Assembly: GCA_029834535.1 (NCBI GenBank)
Contig: JAQMWT010000284.1
Span: 1-34,314 of the forward strand
DNA length: 34,314 bases
From: Chrysophaeum taylorii
Lineage: Eukaryota > Sar > Pelagophyceae > Pelagomonadales > Pelagomonadaceae
Direction: 5' to 3'
The notes under the pieces are model-generated. The model did not search any database, was not told the DNA's origin, and worked only from the letters and a program-made list of their open reading frames with translations. Below, in pieces: positions 9,098 through 17,634 of this stretch (the stretch's first letter is position 1; each line of letters opens with the position of its first letter). The translations under genes and the position numbers were made by a program.

Positions 9098-9352
9098 CGC
9101 GAATGCGGACAGGCAGCGAACGCGAACTCGCCGCGAACGAGAACTCGCCGCGAACGCGAACTCGCCGCAAACGCGAACCCGAGCGAACGCGAACTCGCCG
9201 CAAACGTGAACCCGTAGCGAACCCGAACTCGCCGCGGACGCGAACCAGTAGCGAACCCGAACTCGCCGCGAACGCGAACCGACTAATCGAACGCGAACCG
9301 GCAGCGAACGCGAACCAGTAGCGAACTCGAACTCCAAGCGAACGCGAACCCT
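9098..9352. repeat. GCGAACGCGAACTCGCC-type minisatellite
   Basis: About 255 bp of tandem units of roughly 15-18 bp built on GCGAACGCGAACTCGCC, with variants GCGAACCCGAACTCGCC and GCGAACGCGAACCAGTA. Arginine/asparagine/glutamate-rich translations of this array are a by-product of the repeat. It lies immediately upstream of the first Gag segment of the Ty3-type element, in what would be its 5' untranslated leader. Confidence 0.85.
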
Positions 9353-9359
9353 GGGTTCG

Positions 9360-9692
9360 TTGCTTCCTTTAGCGCCGGAAGTGCGCCCTGCAGGGAGAGA
9401 AAGAACGACAGGTGGAGCGGACGCCACGACAGCTTCGATGTCTGCAACATCTTTTGGGAGCGGGCCGATGCCACCGCCCGTACGTGAGCGAAGAGACGAA
9501 ACGGGTGCTACCGAATGGCCTCGGCCAGACCCAAGAATCCCCGCGGCGACTCGAGAACCGGAGGCGAGCGCACCTCCGGTGCCTCCCGCAGTCAACGCCG
9601 CGAGAGAGGAAAAGAGAGAGATTGATCCGGAGATGGTTCGGGCGATGGGTGAGCGGATTGAGTTCACACGGGACCAGTTCGCGAACAATTGA
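9360..9692 (+). pseudogene. Ty3-type element: N-terminal Gag segment
   Basis: This open frame of about 110 codons is Ala/Pro/Glu/Arg-rich and ends in a charged helix (EKREIDPEMVRAMGERIEF). The charged helical sequence continues in other frames to about 9880 (a Glu/Arg-rich stretch), where the SINE-like copy R2 begins. It sits directly upstream of the clearly Gag-like sequence at 10300-11080, so I read it as the N-terminal part of the same Gag, broken by frameshifts and the insertion. No start codon can be defended, because the repeat array precedes it directly. Confidence 0.4.
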
Positions 9693-9882
9693 ATCGTATC
9701 CAAAATCAACTTGGAGCTTGACGAGAAGAGAACGAGAAGAGAAAGAGAAGCTCCACCGGGTAATCGAAGAGTCGAGACGGAGCCGAGAAGTACGACCATC
9801 TTCCCCGGACGTTAGTCGCGTAACCCCGGAGAGACGAGGATGTCGGTTCGTCGCTCTCGGACGAGGCACCACCAAGTAATTA

Positions 9883-10136
9883 ACTAACTAACTAACTTCA
9901 GGCCTCTCCCGAGCATGGGAGCCAGGCCGGACCGACAGGAGCCAGTCCGGAATCACGGGCCTGTAGACGAGGAGTGCCGAAAGGTCGGTCGGCGGAGAGT
10001 GACCATCAAACTTGTCGCCATGCGACGAGGAGACCGCAATGTGACTGACAACCAACTCGTCGATAACCTTCCGTCTTCGCCCCCCGGCCATACCCTGTCC
10101 CACTGCGAACGTTCCGGCTGCCAACCGGCCCGCCCG
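9883..10136 (-). mobile_element. SINE-like retroelement, copy R2
   Basis: This copy is nearly identical over about 250 bp to the one at 30215-30460, in the same orientation. Its tail reads TAACTAACTAACTAAC on the plus strand, i.e. (GTTA)n at the minus-strand 3' end. It interrupts the Gag coding region of the Ty3-type element. The 5' boundary on the right is uncertain: similarity with the 30215 copy ends at GGCTGCCAAC, but that copy may be 5'-truncated. An 8-bp match GAGGCACC flanks at about 9864 and 10199, too short to be accepted as a target duplication. A reading frame stays open in three of the four copies, which could be chance. Confidence 0.75.
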
Positions 10137-10148
10137 GGAGGCGAATAG

Positions 10149-10610
10149 GTGCCAACCTACGCCGGGAGGGCGGATGCCCTCGAAAGGCTCAGGATTCATG
10201 AGGCACCGTCCTCCATCGCAACCGCAGTCGGCGATCAGGGTAGGTATCCGAAACCTACAAGAAGGCGCCACTCCGAGCCCGACCTTGTGCGTCCTCCAGT
10301 CGACGATGAATCGCCGACTCATGGAATGCGGAGCTCGCGAGGGATGTTTATACTTCCTTTCCAACCTCTCACAGGCTCCATCTCCAAGCCGAAGGACGAA
10401 GTGCTCACGTGGTTTCGGCAGCTACGTCGTATGATCCGGGGGGAGCCTGATCAGCCTTCGATAGCAATGAAGCTCATCCAGGGTGACTGCCAGAGGGCTC
10501 CAATGACGGCTTACCTTGAATGGGAGAAAGAGCAACCGCTTATGTGGGGACAATATAAGAAAGGACTCGTTACAAAAGAGGACTTGTTCGTCACGACCAG
10601 AAGTGTCTAG
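10149..10610 (+). pseudogene. Ty3-type element: Gag, capsid-like part 1
   Basis: The useful part starts near 10330. It reads like the start of a Ty3/gypsy Gag capsid region, with a Trp-containing helix (VLTWFRQLRRMIRG) typical of the segment that begins retrotransposon Gag domains. It closes at TAG 10608-10610. The homologous sequence continues in another frame from 10628, so a frameshift lies near 10600. The upstream part (10149-10330) may belong to the adjoining SINE-like copy or to linker sequence. Confidence 0.5.
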
Positions 10611-10627
10611 ATGATATTGAGGAAGCG

Positions 10628-11080
10628 TTGCTACTGCAATGTCCACCCAAGTCGACCCCGGAGCAGCTTCAGAAGGATTGGTTCAAAATGAACCAAGCGA
10701 ACCTCTCGCTCCAGAAATATGTCAGTAAATGGATACAGCTGTCTGGGTTGTGGAGGGCTGCAACTGGTCAAAAGATGGACCCGGCAGTTTTTCGTGTGCA
10801 CTTCATATCGGGATTGCAGTCGGCCGAGTTGCGTCACAAGGTTGAGTACGCTCAACTTACGTCTCCGGAGAGGGCAAGCACGTTGGATTAGGTGATTCAG
10901 CTGACTCTGGAAGTGGCGAAAATCCTTGAGACTAGTCCGTCCGCTGATAAGGATGACGAGGGAAAGAAGGCGGACAAGGAAAAGCTCAGAAAGAGCGAGC
11001 GGCGCGTCAAAGGCAAAAAAAATGGCACCACCAGCAGCAGCGAGCTAGATATGTCACTGCATCTGGAGCACAGCCTCTAG
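10628..11080 (+). pseudogene. Ty3-type element: Gag, capsid-like part 2
   Basis: The frame contains the pattern W...FRVHFISGL...LRHKV, matching the retrotransposon Gag signature in which a helix with F..GL is followed by a helix before the nucleocapsid. A TAG at 10889-10891 interrupts it, and the frame continues as VIQLTLEVAK and a Lys/Glu-rich basic linker up to 11080. The linker leads into the zinc knuckle at 11125. Capsid and linker together are of ordinary length for a Ty3/gypsy Gag. The protein would form the retrotransposon particle, but is broken here. Confidence 0.65.
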
Positions 11081-11091
11081 CGCATACGATT

Positions 11092-11418
11092 TTGGACCCC
11101 GAAGCGCGCAGAACGTATTCTACGTGTCTTGGATGCGGGAAGAATCGTTTCTTTGGTCACGACGATGGGAAGTGCCCCCACAACGGTAATCCCGCTAGGA
11201 AGGCGAGCCCCATGCGAGCGATGCAGGAATGGGGCTTCCCTCCGACCGTCGAAGGACAGGAGCAGTATCGGCAGGCTATTGTGGCGAATCAGACATCAGT
11301 AAGCCAACGAACCAAGGGACCTTTTGGATGGCAACCACAGGTGGTCTTCACCGCAGCACAGGGTGCAGGTACAGGTCCGCCGCAGCTACTCACAGGTACA
11401 CAGCAGCAGATGGTTTAG
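11092..11418 (+). pseudogene. Ty3-type element: nucleocapsid with variant CCHC knuckle
   Basis: The segment at 11125-11175 encodes C-x2-C-x7-H-x4-C with the typical Gly before the His (FGHDDGKC). Standard retroviral knuckles have x4 instead of x7, so this is a lengthened variant. The sequence after it is Gln/Pro/Gly-rich. A TAG at 11416-11418 is followed in the same frame by the protease-bearing frame, so Gag and the next product were once continuous or separated by a readthrough stop. Confidence 0.6.
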
Positions 11419-11442
11419 CTGCAGCCCGCAGCGCCACAGGTA

Positions 11443-12831
11443 GTGCAGACTTCGCTGAGGCTTGAAGATATTGCGAGCGCCGTAAACACGATGTCGTTGA
11501 TACTTCAAGCGCATCAGACGACTAGTGCGAAGAGGGGGCAGCCGCCCCAAAGTGTGAATGCTAGTCAGCGCCATGATGGAGTCGCGGCTCGATGGCTCGA
11601 TGTTATCTGCGAGGATCAGGATGGCACCATGCAGTATAATCAATGTACGGTTCAGAACTCGGAGCTCATTGAGGGGAACGTGTCTGACGAAAACGATGAA
11701 GCTGAAAGTGACGAAGAGACCCTTCCGTGTGAAGAATACCACTTTCATGATGAACCCATGGAGCCACCTTCCTTTCTGGTGATTACTGAAGAGGATTGGG
11801 TAGCGGAAGGTGGTTGTGGTACTGAGATGCGTAAGCTTCGACCGGCCATCCCCTTCCGAGGTGGAGTGAACAGATACGAGTACGAGTACCCTACTTTGTT
11901 TGGTGTGCGGGATAAGTTATTTGCGATCACCGTGGCACCGCCAAAAGAGAATTTTGCCAACAGTGCCGCCGCCTATCGCAGCATATCTACGGACTTTGAA
12001 GATTATTGTCCACAGACTGCAATGAACACTGCTGGCGCTGGTTCGGATCATCGTGAAGATAAGGCAGTGGCGTGTGACGGGACGAAATCTACTTGTTTGA
12101 CGTATATCCCAGTCGCTATCGCCACTCAATATGGTTGGACATACTGTATCATCGCTGCCGGGTTAGATGGAATGGCTGACTCGCCGTATGTCGATCATCG
12201 GCTGTGCACGAGACTTAGCCAGGCTTGCAAGATTATCTACCGTCAACCATCACCATCTACCCGTACTCTTAGTGTGTCTGGTGAATCTGGAGCTGCCATC
12301 AAAGAGTGGATCATCCTTCGCGTTTCTTTGACACCTGGGGCGTCAACACTATTGATGTTCTTTGTGGGACAAACAAATGGACAGGTGCTACTAGGGGCGC
12401 GAGAGTTACGTCTGTTGGGTGCTATCGTCGATCACACCTCGGAAACAGCTATTTTTCGCCGCTCCGAAGTCACCATTGGAGTCATCGAAAGTAGCGTCTC
12501 AGATTTACCCCAGGATTACCAGGGAGTGGTCTTGTACAACGAGGCGTTCGAAGCGACTCCAACAACGGTGCCGATGTTCCCGACGGCTAGGCTGGCCGTG
12601 CAGGACGGAAATGCAAAGCAGTGGAAACCATTTGGTCCTCCTTGGCGATATGATAGCTACTGCAGTCCATCCGATCCAGAGTCAACCACTATCGCCACTA
12701 CCGCGGTGAACCACTCCTGGGAAGCGACAGCCGCGTTTCGAGTGGGACTCCTGGAACTACGGAAGGTCAAACTGGTTATCGTCGAACACCTCGAGAGGAT
12801 AAGACTTTCGTCCCTCATTTTGCGTTTGTGA
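11443..12831 (+). pseudogene. Ty3-type element: protease-like polyprotein segment, 462 codons
   Basis: This long intact frame has an acidic N-terminal half. Around 12100-12460 it shows the outline of a retropepsin: a hydrophobic strand, then GLDGMADSPYVD (12160-12195) in the position of the catalytic loop, and later GQVLLGARELRLLGAIVD (starting near 12380) in the position of the conserved ILG...L helix. The catalytic loop normally reads D-[ST]-G-A; here it is D-G-M-A, so activity is doubtful. Near 12790 the frame shifts into the following segment. Protease is inferred from these two landmarks and its place between nucleocapsid and pol. Confidence 0.55.
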
Positions 12832-13265
12832 CGAGCACCCGCGACCTCTTGCCTAGTATTCCTTACATGCTAGAGCTCGAGTGCGATGTGCCGTTGATGA
12901 CGGGTCAGGCGTACCGACCTTACCGGTCATTGTATCCTGACCTCCGTCTGATACCAGGATCGTTTTCATCTTACTCTCCCCAAGAGCCTAGCGAAGTTCA
13001 TGTGGCTGTGGAGCGCATCGGAGAAGGGCCAATCGGCATTGATCCCGATACGCCCATGATCGAAGGAGAGATTGTGCGGCATGAGGGATGCGTCAACGTA
13101 CAGCTCGAAGCTGCGGAAGAGGATCACGAAGTTTGCTTCGCAACTGCTTCTGTTGACGAAGACGAAACTGAAGTGGAAGAGGAGGTTCTAGCTGAAAGAC
13201 CTCCTCCTGAGCCTCCCCCAGAGGGAGAGACAAAAAAAAACACCCGAAATGGAGGAGACTGCTAG
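12828..13265 (+). pseudogene. Ty3-type element: linker between protease and methyltransferase
   Basis: The frame is open also upstream of 12828, overlapping the end of the protease frame, which places a one- or two-base frameshift near 12790-12800. It encodes an acidic, Glu-rich C-terminus with the Pro run PPPEPPPEG. The stop at 13263-13265 precedes the methyltransferase frame, which has its own TAG at 13267-13269. No enzyme motif is seen; it is probably an interdomain linker. Confidence 0.4.
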
Positions 13266-13269
13266 ATAG

Positions 13270-14525
13270 CTGCCGTCTACGCATGCCTCTTTAGCTTGGA
13301 TACCGATTACGTACACTATCGTCGTCATTGATTTCGCCGGCGCTGGTAGATCGACTTTGGGTATCCGACGATGCAACGAGTTATATGGAACTTCTTTTCG
13401 CATTGTTTTGGCTCTGGACTCTTGTCGACAAGCCCGAGCTGTTTTCCAGCTTAATTTTCCGAGGGTTCCTTATGTCTTACACAATTTAGGGAAGTCTCAC
13501 CGTCGGACTTGCGATTTGGTTTTGTCGTACCTCAACAAGGACTACTGGGGGCATTCATACTTTCATGCGAGTCCTCCCTGTATTTATGGGTCAACCACCA
13601 ATCTCCACTATAGAGTCGCACGCAAGGGCGCTGCCATTACTCCTTGGGTTTTGCGCCATTTTCGTAATGCACCTCATGTGATTGGACGATGGATGTTGGA
13701 GCAGGAACCATCTGTGATACCTTTTGTGAATCACAGTTTTTACGTTCCAGGCGCCGTCGATTTCTACAGTATTAATCCTGAATTGCTATGTTCGCGTACG
13801 CGTCTACTCGCATGCAAGGTTCGCTTATCGCTACCGCTATTGACGTGCGTACCGCCGAATTGCAAGATCTTGTTAGTCCAGCGTTGGGATTTACGAGTGG
13901 ACATCCACTGATTGTGGTCAATAGTTTTTCGTCAACACGCCCGGCCATTGGGCCAGCCTTCACAGTGATGCGCAGCAAGTTGCAGATGGGCCCTCATTTC
14001 TCCAATACCCGACCACTTTCGTTGGAAATGCACCAGGAAATAATGACCGTTCCGTCTACGTGGGAATGGGGTGATACATCGCAAACAGCGGATATGAAGA
14101 GGTTGGGAAGTATGGTGCCGCCAGCGACTACGACGCTGATCGCACTGGCCGTGCATAATTCTTTTGATCCTGCGATTCGAAATCTTGGTAAGTTGCGGAA
14201 CATAACAACTACGACGATCGCCAATCCCGATCACCGTCTATTACGGTTTTTGCCTTTCGCTATCGATTCGCGAATTCCGACGCTCAACCCCGATACTCGT
14301 GTCGTATCATGGTTCAACCAAGACGAGTTTTGCACGCGCAGCGGTTCAGCACCTAGTCCTGCGCCATCTCATCTGCCAGCCACCTCCCCGCCGCCACATT
14401 CGGGTTTGTCGCCAGGGACGGCTCCCTTTTTTGCAGGGGCCACCGTCGCCACTGCTGTGATGCAGAGCAACCAAACTTCCACGACTGCTGAAGAGGAAGG
14501 CGCATCGCAGGTTCGGCCTGCATAG
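13270..14525 (+). pseudogene. Retrotransposon-borne C5-cytosine DNA methyltransferase (frameshifted)
   Basis: DNA C5-cytosine methyltransferases transfer a methyl group from S-adenosylmethionine to cytosine. Landmarks in order: motif I VIDFAGAG (13327-13347, cofactor loop); a motif II-like region with FQLNFP (about 13440); motif IV HASPPC (13564-13581), with the catalytic cysteine codon at 13579; a motif VI position reading WMLEQEP (13690-13710); a motif VIII-like SRTR or STRM near 13790; motif IX TRPLSLE...VPSTW (from 14007); and motif X LGSMVPP (14103-14123). Motifs I-VI are in one frame and IX-X in another, so a frameshift lies near 13780-13800, before the target-recognition region. The roughly 300-residue spacing fits a bare catalytic domain. 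The tail to 14525 is Pro/Ser/Ala-rich. It lies on the coding strand between protease and reverse transcriptase, so it was part of pol. Motif VI normally reads ENV; here it is EQE. Confidence 0.85.
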
Positions 14526-14558
14526 TTCGATAAGTATGAAGTTCCATGGGCGGACGCG

Positions 14559-14568
14559 CCTCACGACG
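14559..14568. repeat. Left target-site duplication of the MULE-like element
   Basis: CCTCACGACG occurs here and again at 18665-18674, immediately outside the inverted terminal repeats. Ten bases is within the 8-11 bp usual for Mutator-like elements. It lies in the Ty3-type element between the methyltransferase and reverse transcriptase regions, showing that the DNA transposon landed there after the retroelement. Confidence 0.75.
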
Positions 14569-14603
14569 GGGAAAATTCCCTTGGGGGATAATGCTTTACG
14601 TAC

Positions 14604-14746
14604 ATGGCGACAAGCTTGATGGTCACTCTCCGCCGACCGACCTTTCGGCGCTCCTCGTCTACAGGCCCGTGATTCCGGACTGGCTCCTGTCGGTCCGGCC
14701 TGGCTCCCATGCTCGGGAGAGGTCTGAAGTTAGTTAGTTAGTTAGT
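14604..14746 (+). mobile_element. SINE-like retroelement, copy R3, 5'-truncated
   Basis: This is the reverse orientation of the copies at 1345, 9883 and 30215. It starts within the element at ATGGCGACAAG and ends in the tail GTTAGTTAGTTAGTTAGT. 5' truncation is usual for LINE-type retrotransposition. It sits in the left inverted repeat of the MULE-like element, right after TTTACGTAC, and its tail abuts Helitron repeat A. Confidence 0.75.
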
Positions 14747-14756
14747 ACAAGTGCAG

Positions 14757-15030
14757 GCCAGTAAGTTCACCTAGTCCCAATCTCTAACCCCAGTAAGTTC
14801 GGCGTAAACCGACTCGTGCTCACACCCACTCACCCCACTCTCCTTTGAGCTCGTCGCTCTCACCCCCGCCAATCCAAGCTGCTGCGATCCGCACGCGCCG
14901 CCAACCCTCAACTTTACTATAAAAACCCCAGTAAGTTCACCTGGTCCCAGTAAGTTCACCTGGTCACTCAGCTCACCTAGTCCCAATCTCCAACCCCAGT
15001 AAGTTCACCTGGTCCCAGTAAGTTCACCTA
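14757..15030. repeat. CCAGTAAGTTCACCTGGTC tandem repeat block, copy A
   Basis: Variants of a 19-bp unit (CCAGTAAGTTCACCTGGTC and CCAGTAAGTTCACCTAGTC) occur singly and in tandem. They alternate with CCAATCTCTAACCC and are interrupted by a unique ~120-bp segment. Equivalent blocks lie at 15744-16080 in copy B and at 26489-26590 plus 26825-26930 in copy C. In helicase orientation the block is downstream of the coding sequence. Confidence 0.8.
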
Positions 15031-15059
15031 CAGTGCGCGTGTAGACGCCGGGAGGGGGC

Positions 15060-15618
15060 TTATCGGTATTGCGCAGCACGTGTGGGGTAGGGTGGAGTCG
15101 TCAACCCAGAAGAGCAAATCCTCGGGGTTGCCGATCGACAGAGAGCCACGTAGAGCTGGACGTGACAGAAGACGGGCTTGGGCAAGAGGACGCGGACCTC
15201 GCGGGGCGTCTGGCCCTGGCTCTTATTGATCGTTTGGCGTAGGCGGGCCTTAAGGGATACAGGTTGGAGGAGCCTCGGTGACACGACACGATCGATCATG
15301 TATCTGGTACCGTTGCAGTGGCCGTGCGACGGGTCGAGGTTGCGAAGACTTTAAGCTCGCGATCAAAGTCAGCATGCCGTTGGTTGTCAGGGAGTCGAAA
15401 ACTCGACTGTAAAGAGCGCGGCGTCGGCTTCCGACCCAACCTAGTCGGCCGAAAAGAACTCCGACGCCTCGTCTCCGGGAAAAAAAGGCCGCGGTCATGC
15501 GCGCGTTGTCAGCATCGACAACATCGTTTCGACGGGGCGTGAGAATGGCGCGCTGAAAGAGCCGCCGCGGGTCGTGGAAACAGTCTGCGAGGTCGCCGTA
15601 GACGGCTTGGAGGATCAC
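15060..15618 (-). pseudogene. Helitron Pif1-like helicase C-terminal fragment, copy A
   Basis: The upstream frame (15618-15250) has FHDPRRLFQRAILTPRRNDV followed by VDADNARM, matching the Helitron helicase stretch ending in ILTPRN..VD..N..M. Then SLTTNGM appears, and in a shifted frame NLDPSHGHCNGTRYMI. The final frame (15299-15060) has INKSQGQTPREV and PKPVFCHVQLYVALCRS, equivalent to helicase motifs V and VI (KSQGQT and QLYVALSR). Helicase motifs I-III and the Rep/HUH nuclease are absent. At least two frameshifts and the loss of the stretch between CNGTR and KSQGQT make it non-functional. Copies B and C carry largely the same lesions. Confidence 0.8.
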
Positions 15619-15733
15619 TGTCTGGCTCTCGCGCCTACCTGATCCTTACTCTCGCGCCTACCTGATCCTTACCCTAAATCGAGGGACAAACAGACAGACA
15701 AACAGACAGAAAAACATCTGTCGATTAGTAGTT

Positions 15734-16791
15734 ACAAGTGCAGGCCAGTAAGTTCGCCAGTAAGTTCACCTGGTCCCAATCTCTAACCCCAGTAAGTTCA
15801 CCTGGTCCCAGTAAGTTCACCTAGTCCCAATCTCTAACCCCAGTAAGTTCGGTGTAAGCCCACTCGTGCTCACATCCACTCACCCCACTCTCCTTCGAGC
15901 TCGTCGCTCTCACCTCCGCCAATCTAAGCTGCTTTGATCCGCACACGCCGCTCGCCTTTGCGTTCACTCTAAAAACCCCAGTAAGTTCACTTGGTCCCAG
16001 TAAGTTCACCTGGTCACTAAGTTCACCTAGTCCCAATCTCAAACCCAGTAAGTTCACCTGGTCCCAGTAAGTTCACCTACCGTGCGCGAGTAGACGCCGG
16101 GAGGGGGCTTATCGGTATTGCGCAGCACGTGTGGGGTAGGGTGGAGTCGTCGACTCAGAAGAGGATATCCTCGGGGTTGCCGATCGACAGAGAGCCACGT
16201 AGAGCTGGACGTGGCAGAAGACGGGCTTGGGCAAGAGGACGCCGACCTCGCGGGGCGTCTGCCTCTGGCTCTTGTTGATCGTTTGGCGTCGGTGGGCTTA
16301 AGGATACAGGTTGGAGGAGCCTCGGTGACACGACACTATCGATGATGTATCTGGTACCGTTGCAGTCGCCGTGCGACGGGTCGAGGTTGCGAAGACTTTA
16401 AGCTCGCGATCAAAGTCAGCATGCCGTTGGTTGTCAGGGAGTTGAAAACTCGACTGTAAAGAGCGAGGCGTCGGCTTCCGACCCAACCTAGTCGGCCGAA
16501 AAGAACTCCGACGCCTCGTCTTCGGGAAAAAAAGGCCGCGGTCATGCGCGCGTTGTCAGCATCGACAACATCGTTTCGACGGGGCGTGAGAATGGCGCGC
16601 TGAAAGAGCCGCCGCGGGTCGTGGAAACAGTCTGCGAGGTCGCCGTAGACGGCTTGGAGGATCACTGTCTGGCTCTCGCGCCTACCTGATCCTTACTCTC
16701 GCGCCTACCTGATCCTTACCCTAAATCGAGGGACAAACAGACAAACAAACAAACAAACAAACAGACAAACATCTGTCGATTAGTAGTTAGG
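15734..16791 (-). mobile_element. Helitron-derived repeat, copy B, head-to-tail with A
   Basis: This is a second copy of the unit at 14747, in the same orientation and without any spacer, so A and B form a tandem dimer. It has a few more CCAGTAAGTTCACC units than A and an expanded CAAA/CAGA tract (16735-16770). It ends CGATTAGTAGTTAGG, followed directly by the resumption of the MULE inverted repeat at 16792. Helitrons replicate by a rolling circle, and head-to-tail multimers are a known product, but a later tandem duplication is equally possible. Confidence 0.7.
16090..16665 (-). pseudogene. Helitron Pif1-like helicase C-terminal fragment, copy B
   Basis: The motif series is as in copy A: FHDPRRLFQRAILTPRRNDV, SLTTNGM, then INKSQ.QTPREV and PVFCHVQLYVALCRS in another frame. 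Here KSQGQT has become KSQRQT, and additional single-base deletions near 16285-16305 shift the frame upstream of it. The shared frameshifts show that A and B were copied from an already broken source. Confidence 0.75.
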
Positions 16792-16893
16792 ACCCAGGGA
16801 TAATAAATTTTGGGTACCTCTATGGCACTATAAGAAGTCTTGAAGTCGTGACGTCACTCCTGATGCACACGACTCAAAAAATAAGCGTTCAGC

Positions 16894-17127
16894 ATGGCGG
16901 AGCGACCGCTGCGACCACTCAACGAGATATTTGTCGCTGCTTTGAAGATGCTCACTGGGAACGAGTGGGACGGAACGTCCTGTGTGCTCGAGATGGCGCG
17001 CGAGGCGTGCGATGCGTTCGGCTGGGATTTCAGCAAGGAGATGAGGAACGGTGGCCTTGCAGGTATTGCGAAGCGGCTGGGGACCTATCATCGGAGTCGA
17101 GGTGCTCCGAAAGGAGCGCGCGCGTGA
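16894..17127 (+). pseudogene. MULE-like element: N-terminal coding segment
   Basis: A frame of 77 codons starts MAERPLRPLNEIF about 55 bp inside the inverted repeat, a plausible first exon or start. It has no recognised domain. Near 17100 the reading passes to another frame, in which a basic and then strongly acidic segment follows. A frameshift or a short intron could explain this; no clear GT-AG pair was identified. Confidence 0.4.
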
Positions 17128-17632
17128 ACCATCCAAGCAAACGATTCCAAACCCCCGGCCGCAGCAGCGCAGCCGCCGCGGGGAGACACTCGATGCAAGT
17201 GACGAGAGCGTGGTCGAGATTCAGCACTCTGCGCGGCGGCTCGGCTTTGGCGAGGAGGAGGAGGAGGAGGAGGAGGAGGACGACGACGACGAGCTTATGG
17301 CCATGGGCACCGAGACCATGGAAGCAGGTTGGGAGGTCGTGGACGACAACGAGGAGGTCGAGGACGATGAGGACGACGAGGACGACGAGATCGAGCCCCT
17401 GTCCGACGCCTCCACCAAGGCCACCCTCAACAAGGTCGGCACGCTCCGCACGCCGCGATGCACAGTATCAAGCGGTAAGTATGAGCTCGCAGTAGTCGCC
17501 GCCGCTGGTGATTACAAGCTCAGCGCTACCAAGAACCACACCGGCAAGTACGAGACAGGCGAGCGACCCGCGCCCATTAAGAACGAATTCAAGGTGCGTT
17601 CTCTGAACTTGAATTCAAGGTGCGTTCTCTGA
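17051..17632 (+). pseudogene. MULE-like element: acidic segment
   Basis: From about 17250 the frame encodes a Glu run and Asp/Glu clusters (GAG and GAC repeats at 17258-17290 and 17340-17395). A Lys/Thr-containing segment that leads into the zinc finger follows. The frame is broken by a 26-bp tandem duplication: GAATTCAAGGTGCGTT is repeated at 17585 and 17611. If one unit is ignored, the frame joins that of the zinc finger. Acidic stretches are common in transposase N-termini but do not identify a function. Confidence 0.45.
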
Positions 17633-17634
17633 AC
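17585..17634 (+). repeat. 26-bp tandem duplication that breaks the reading frame
   Basis: GAATTCAAGGTGCGTTCTCT begins at 17585 and again at 17611, with a shared 24-bp core and period 26. Twenty-six is not a multiple of three, so the duplication shifts the frame between the acidic segment and the zinc-finger segment. The near identity of the two units suggests a relatively recent event. Confidence 0.85.

Larger units (their letters stand above)
14747..15733 (-). mobile_element. Helitron-derived repeat, copy A
   Basis: It starts ACAAGTGCAGGCC, as do copies B and C, which defines one element end. The left part carries minisatellite units CCAGTAAGTTCACCTGGTC. The right part, read on the minus strand, encodes pieces of a Helitron Pif1-family helicase. 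The far end holds a twice-repeated CTCGCGCCTACCTGATCCTTAC and a CAAACAGACAGA simple repeat, then CGATTAGTAGTTA, at which copy B begins directly. In coding orientation the order is helicase, then minisatellite, then the end CTGCACTTGT. The canonical 3' CTRR with hairpin was not seen at that end. Confidence 0.7.

Noticed and set aside
9077..9799. A 240-codon minus-strand frame over the minisatellite
   Set aside because: Most of it is the translation of the GCGAAC-type tandem repeat (Arg/Ser/Val/Phe repeats), so it is not evidence for a gene.
9864..10206. GAGGCACC as target duplication for SINE-like copy R2
   Set aside because: It is only 8 bp, not adjacent to the similarity border on the right, and the reading frames do not join across it. 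The other copies have 13-17 bp duplications.
9888..10364. Minus-strand frame open in SINE-like copies R2, R3 and R4
   Set aside because: It ends at the repeat tail, shows no protein family, and spans only about 85 codons of GC-rich sequence shared by descent. Open reading in copies of one recent ancestor is not independent evidence of coding.
17221..17463. Minus-strand poly-Ser frame opposite the acidic segment
   Set aside because: It is the antisense reading of GAG/GAC repeats that encode the acidic stretch on the plus strand.
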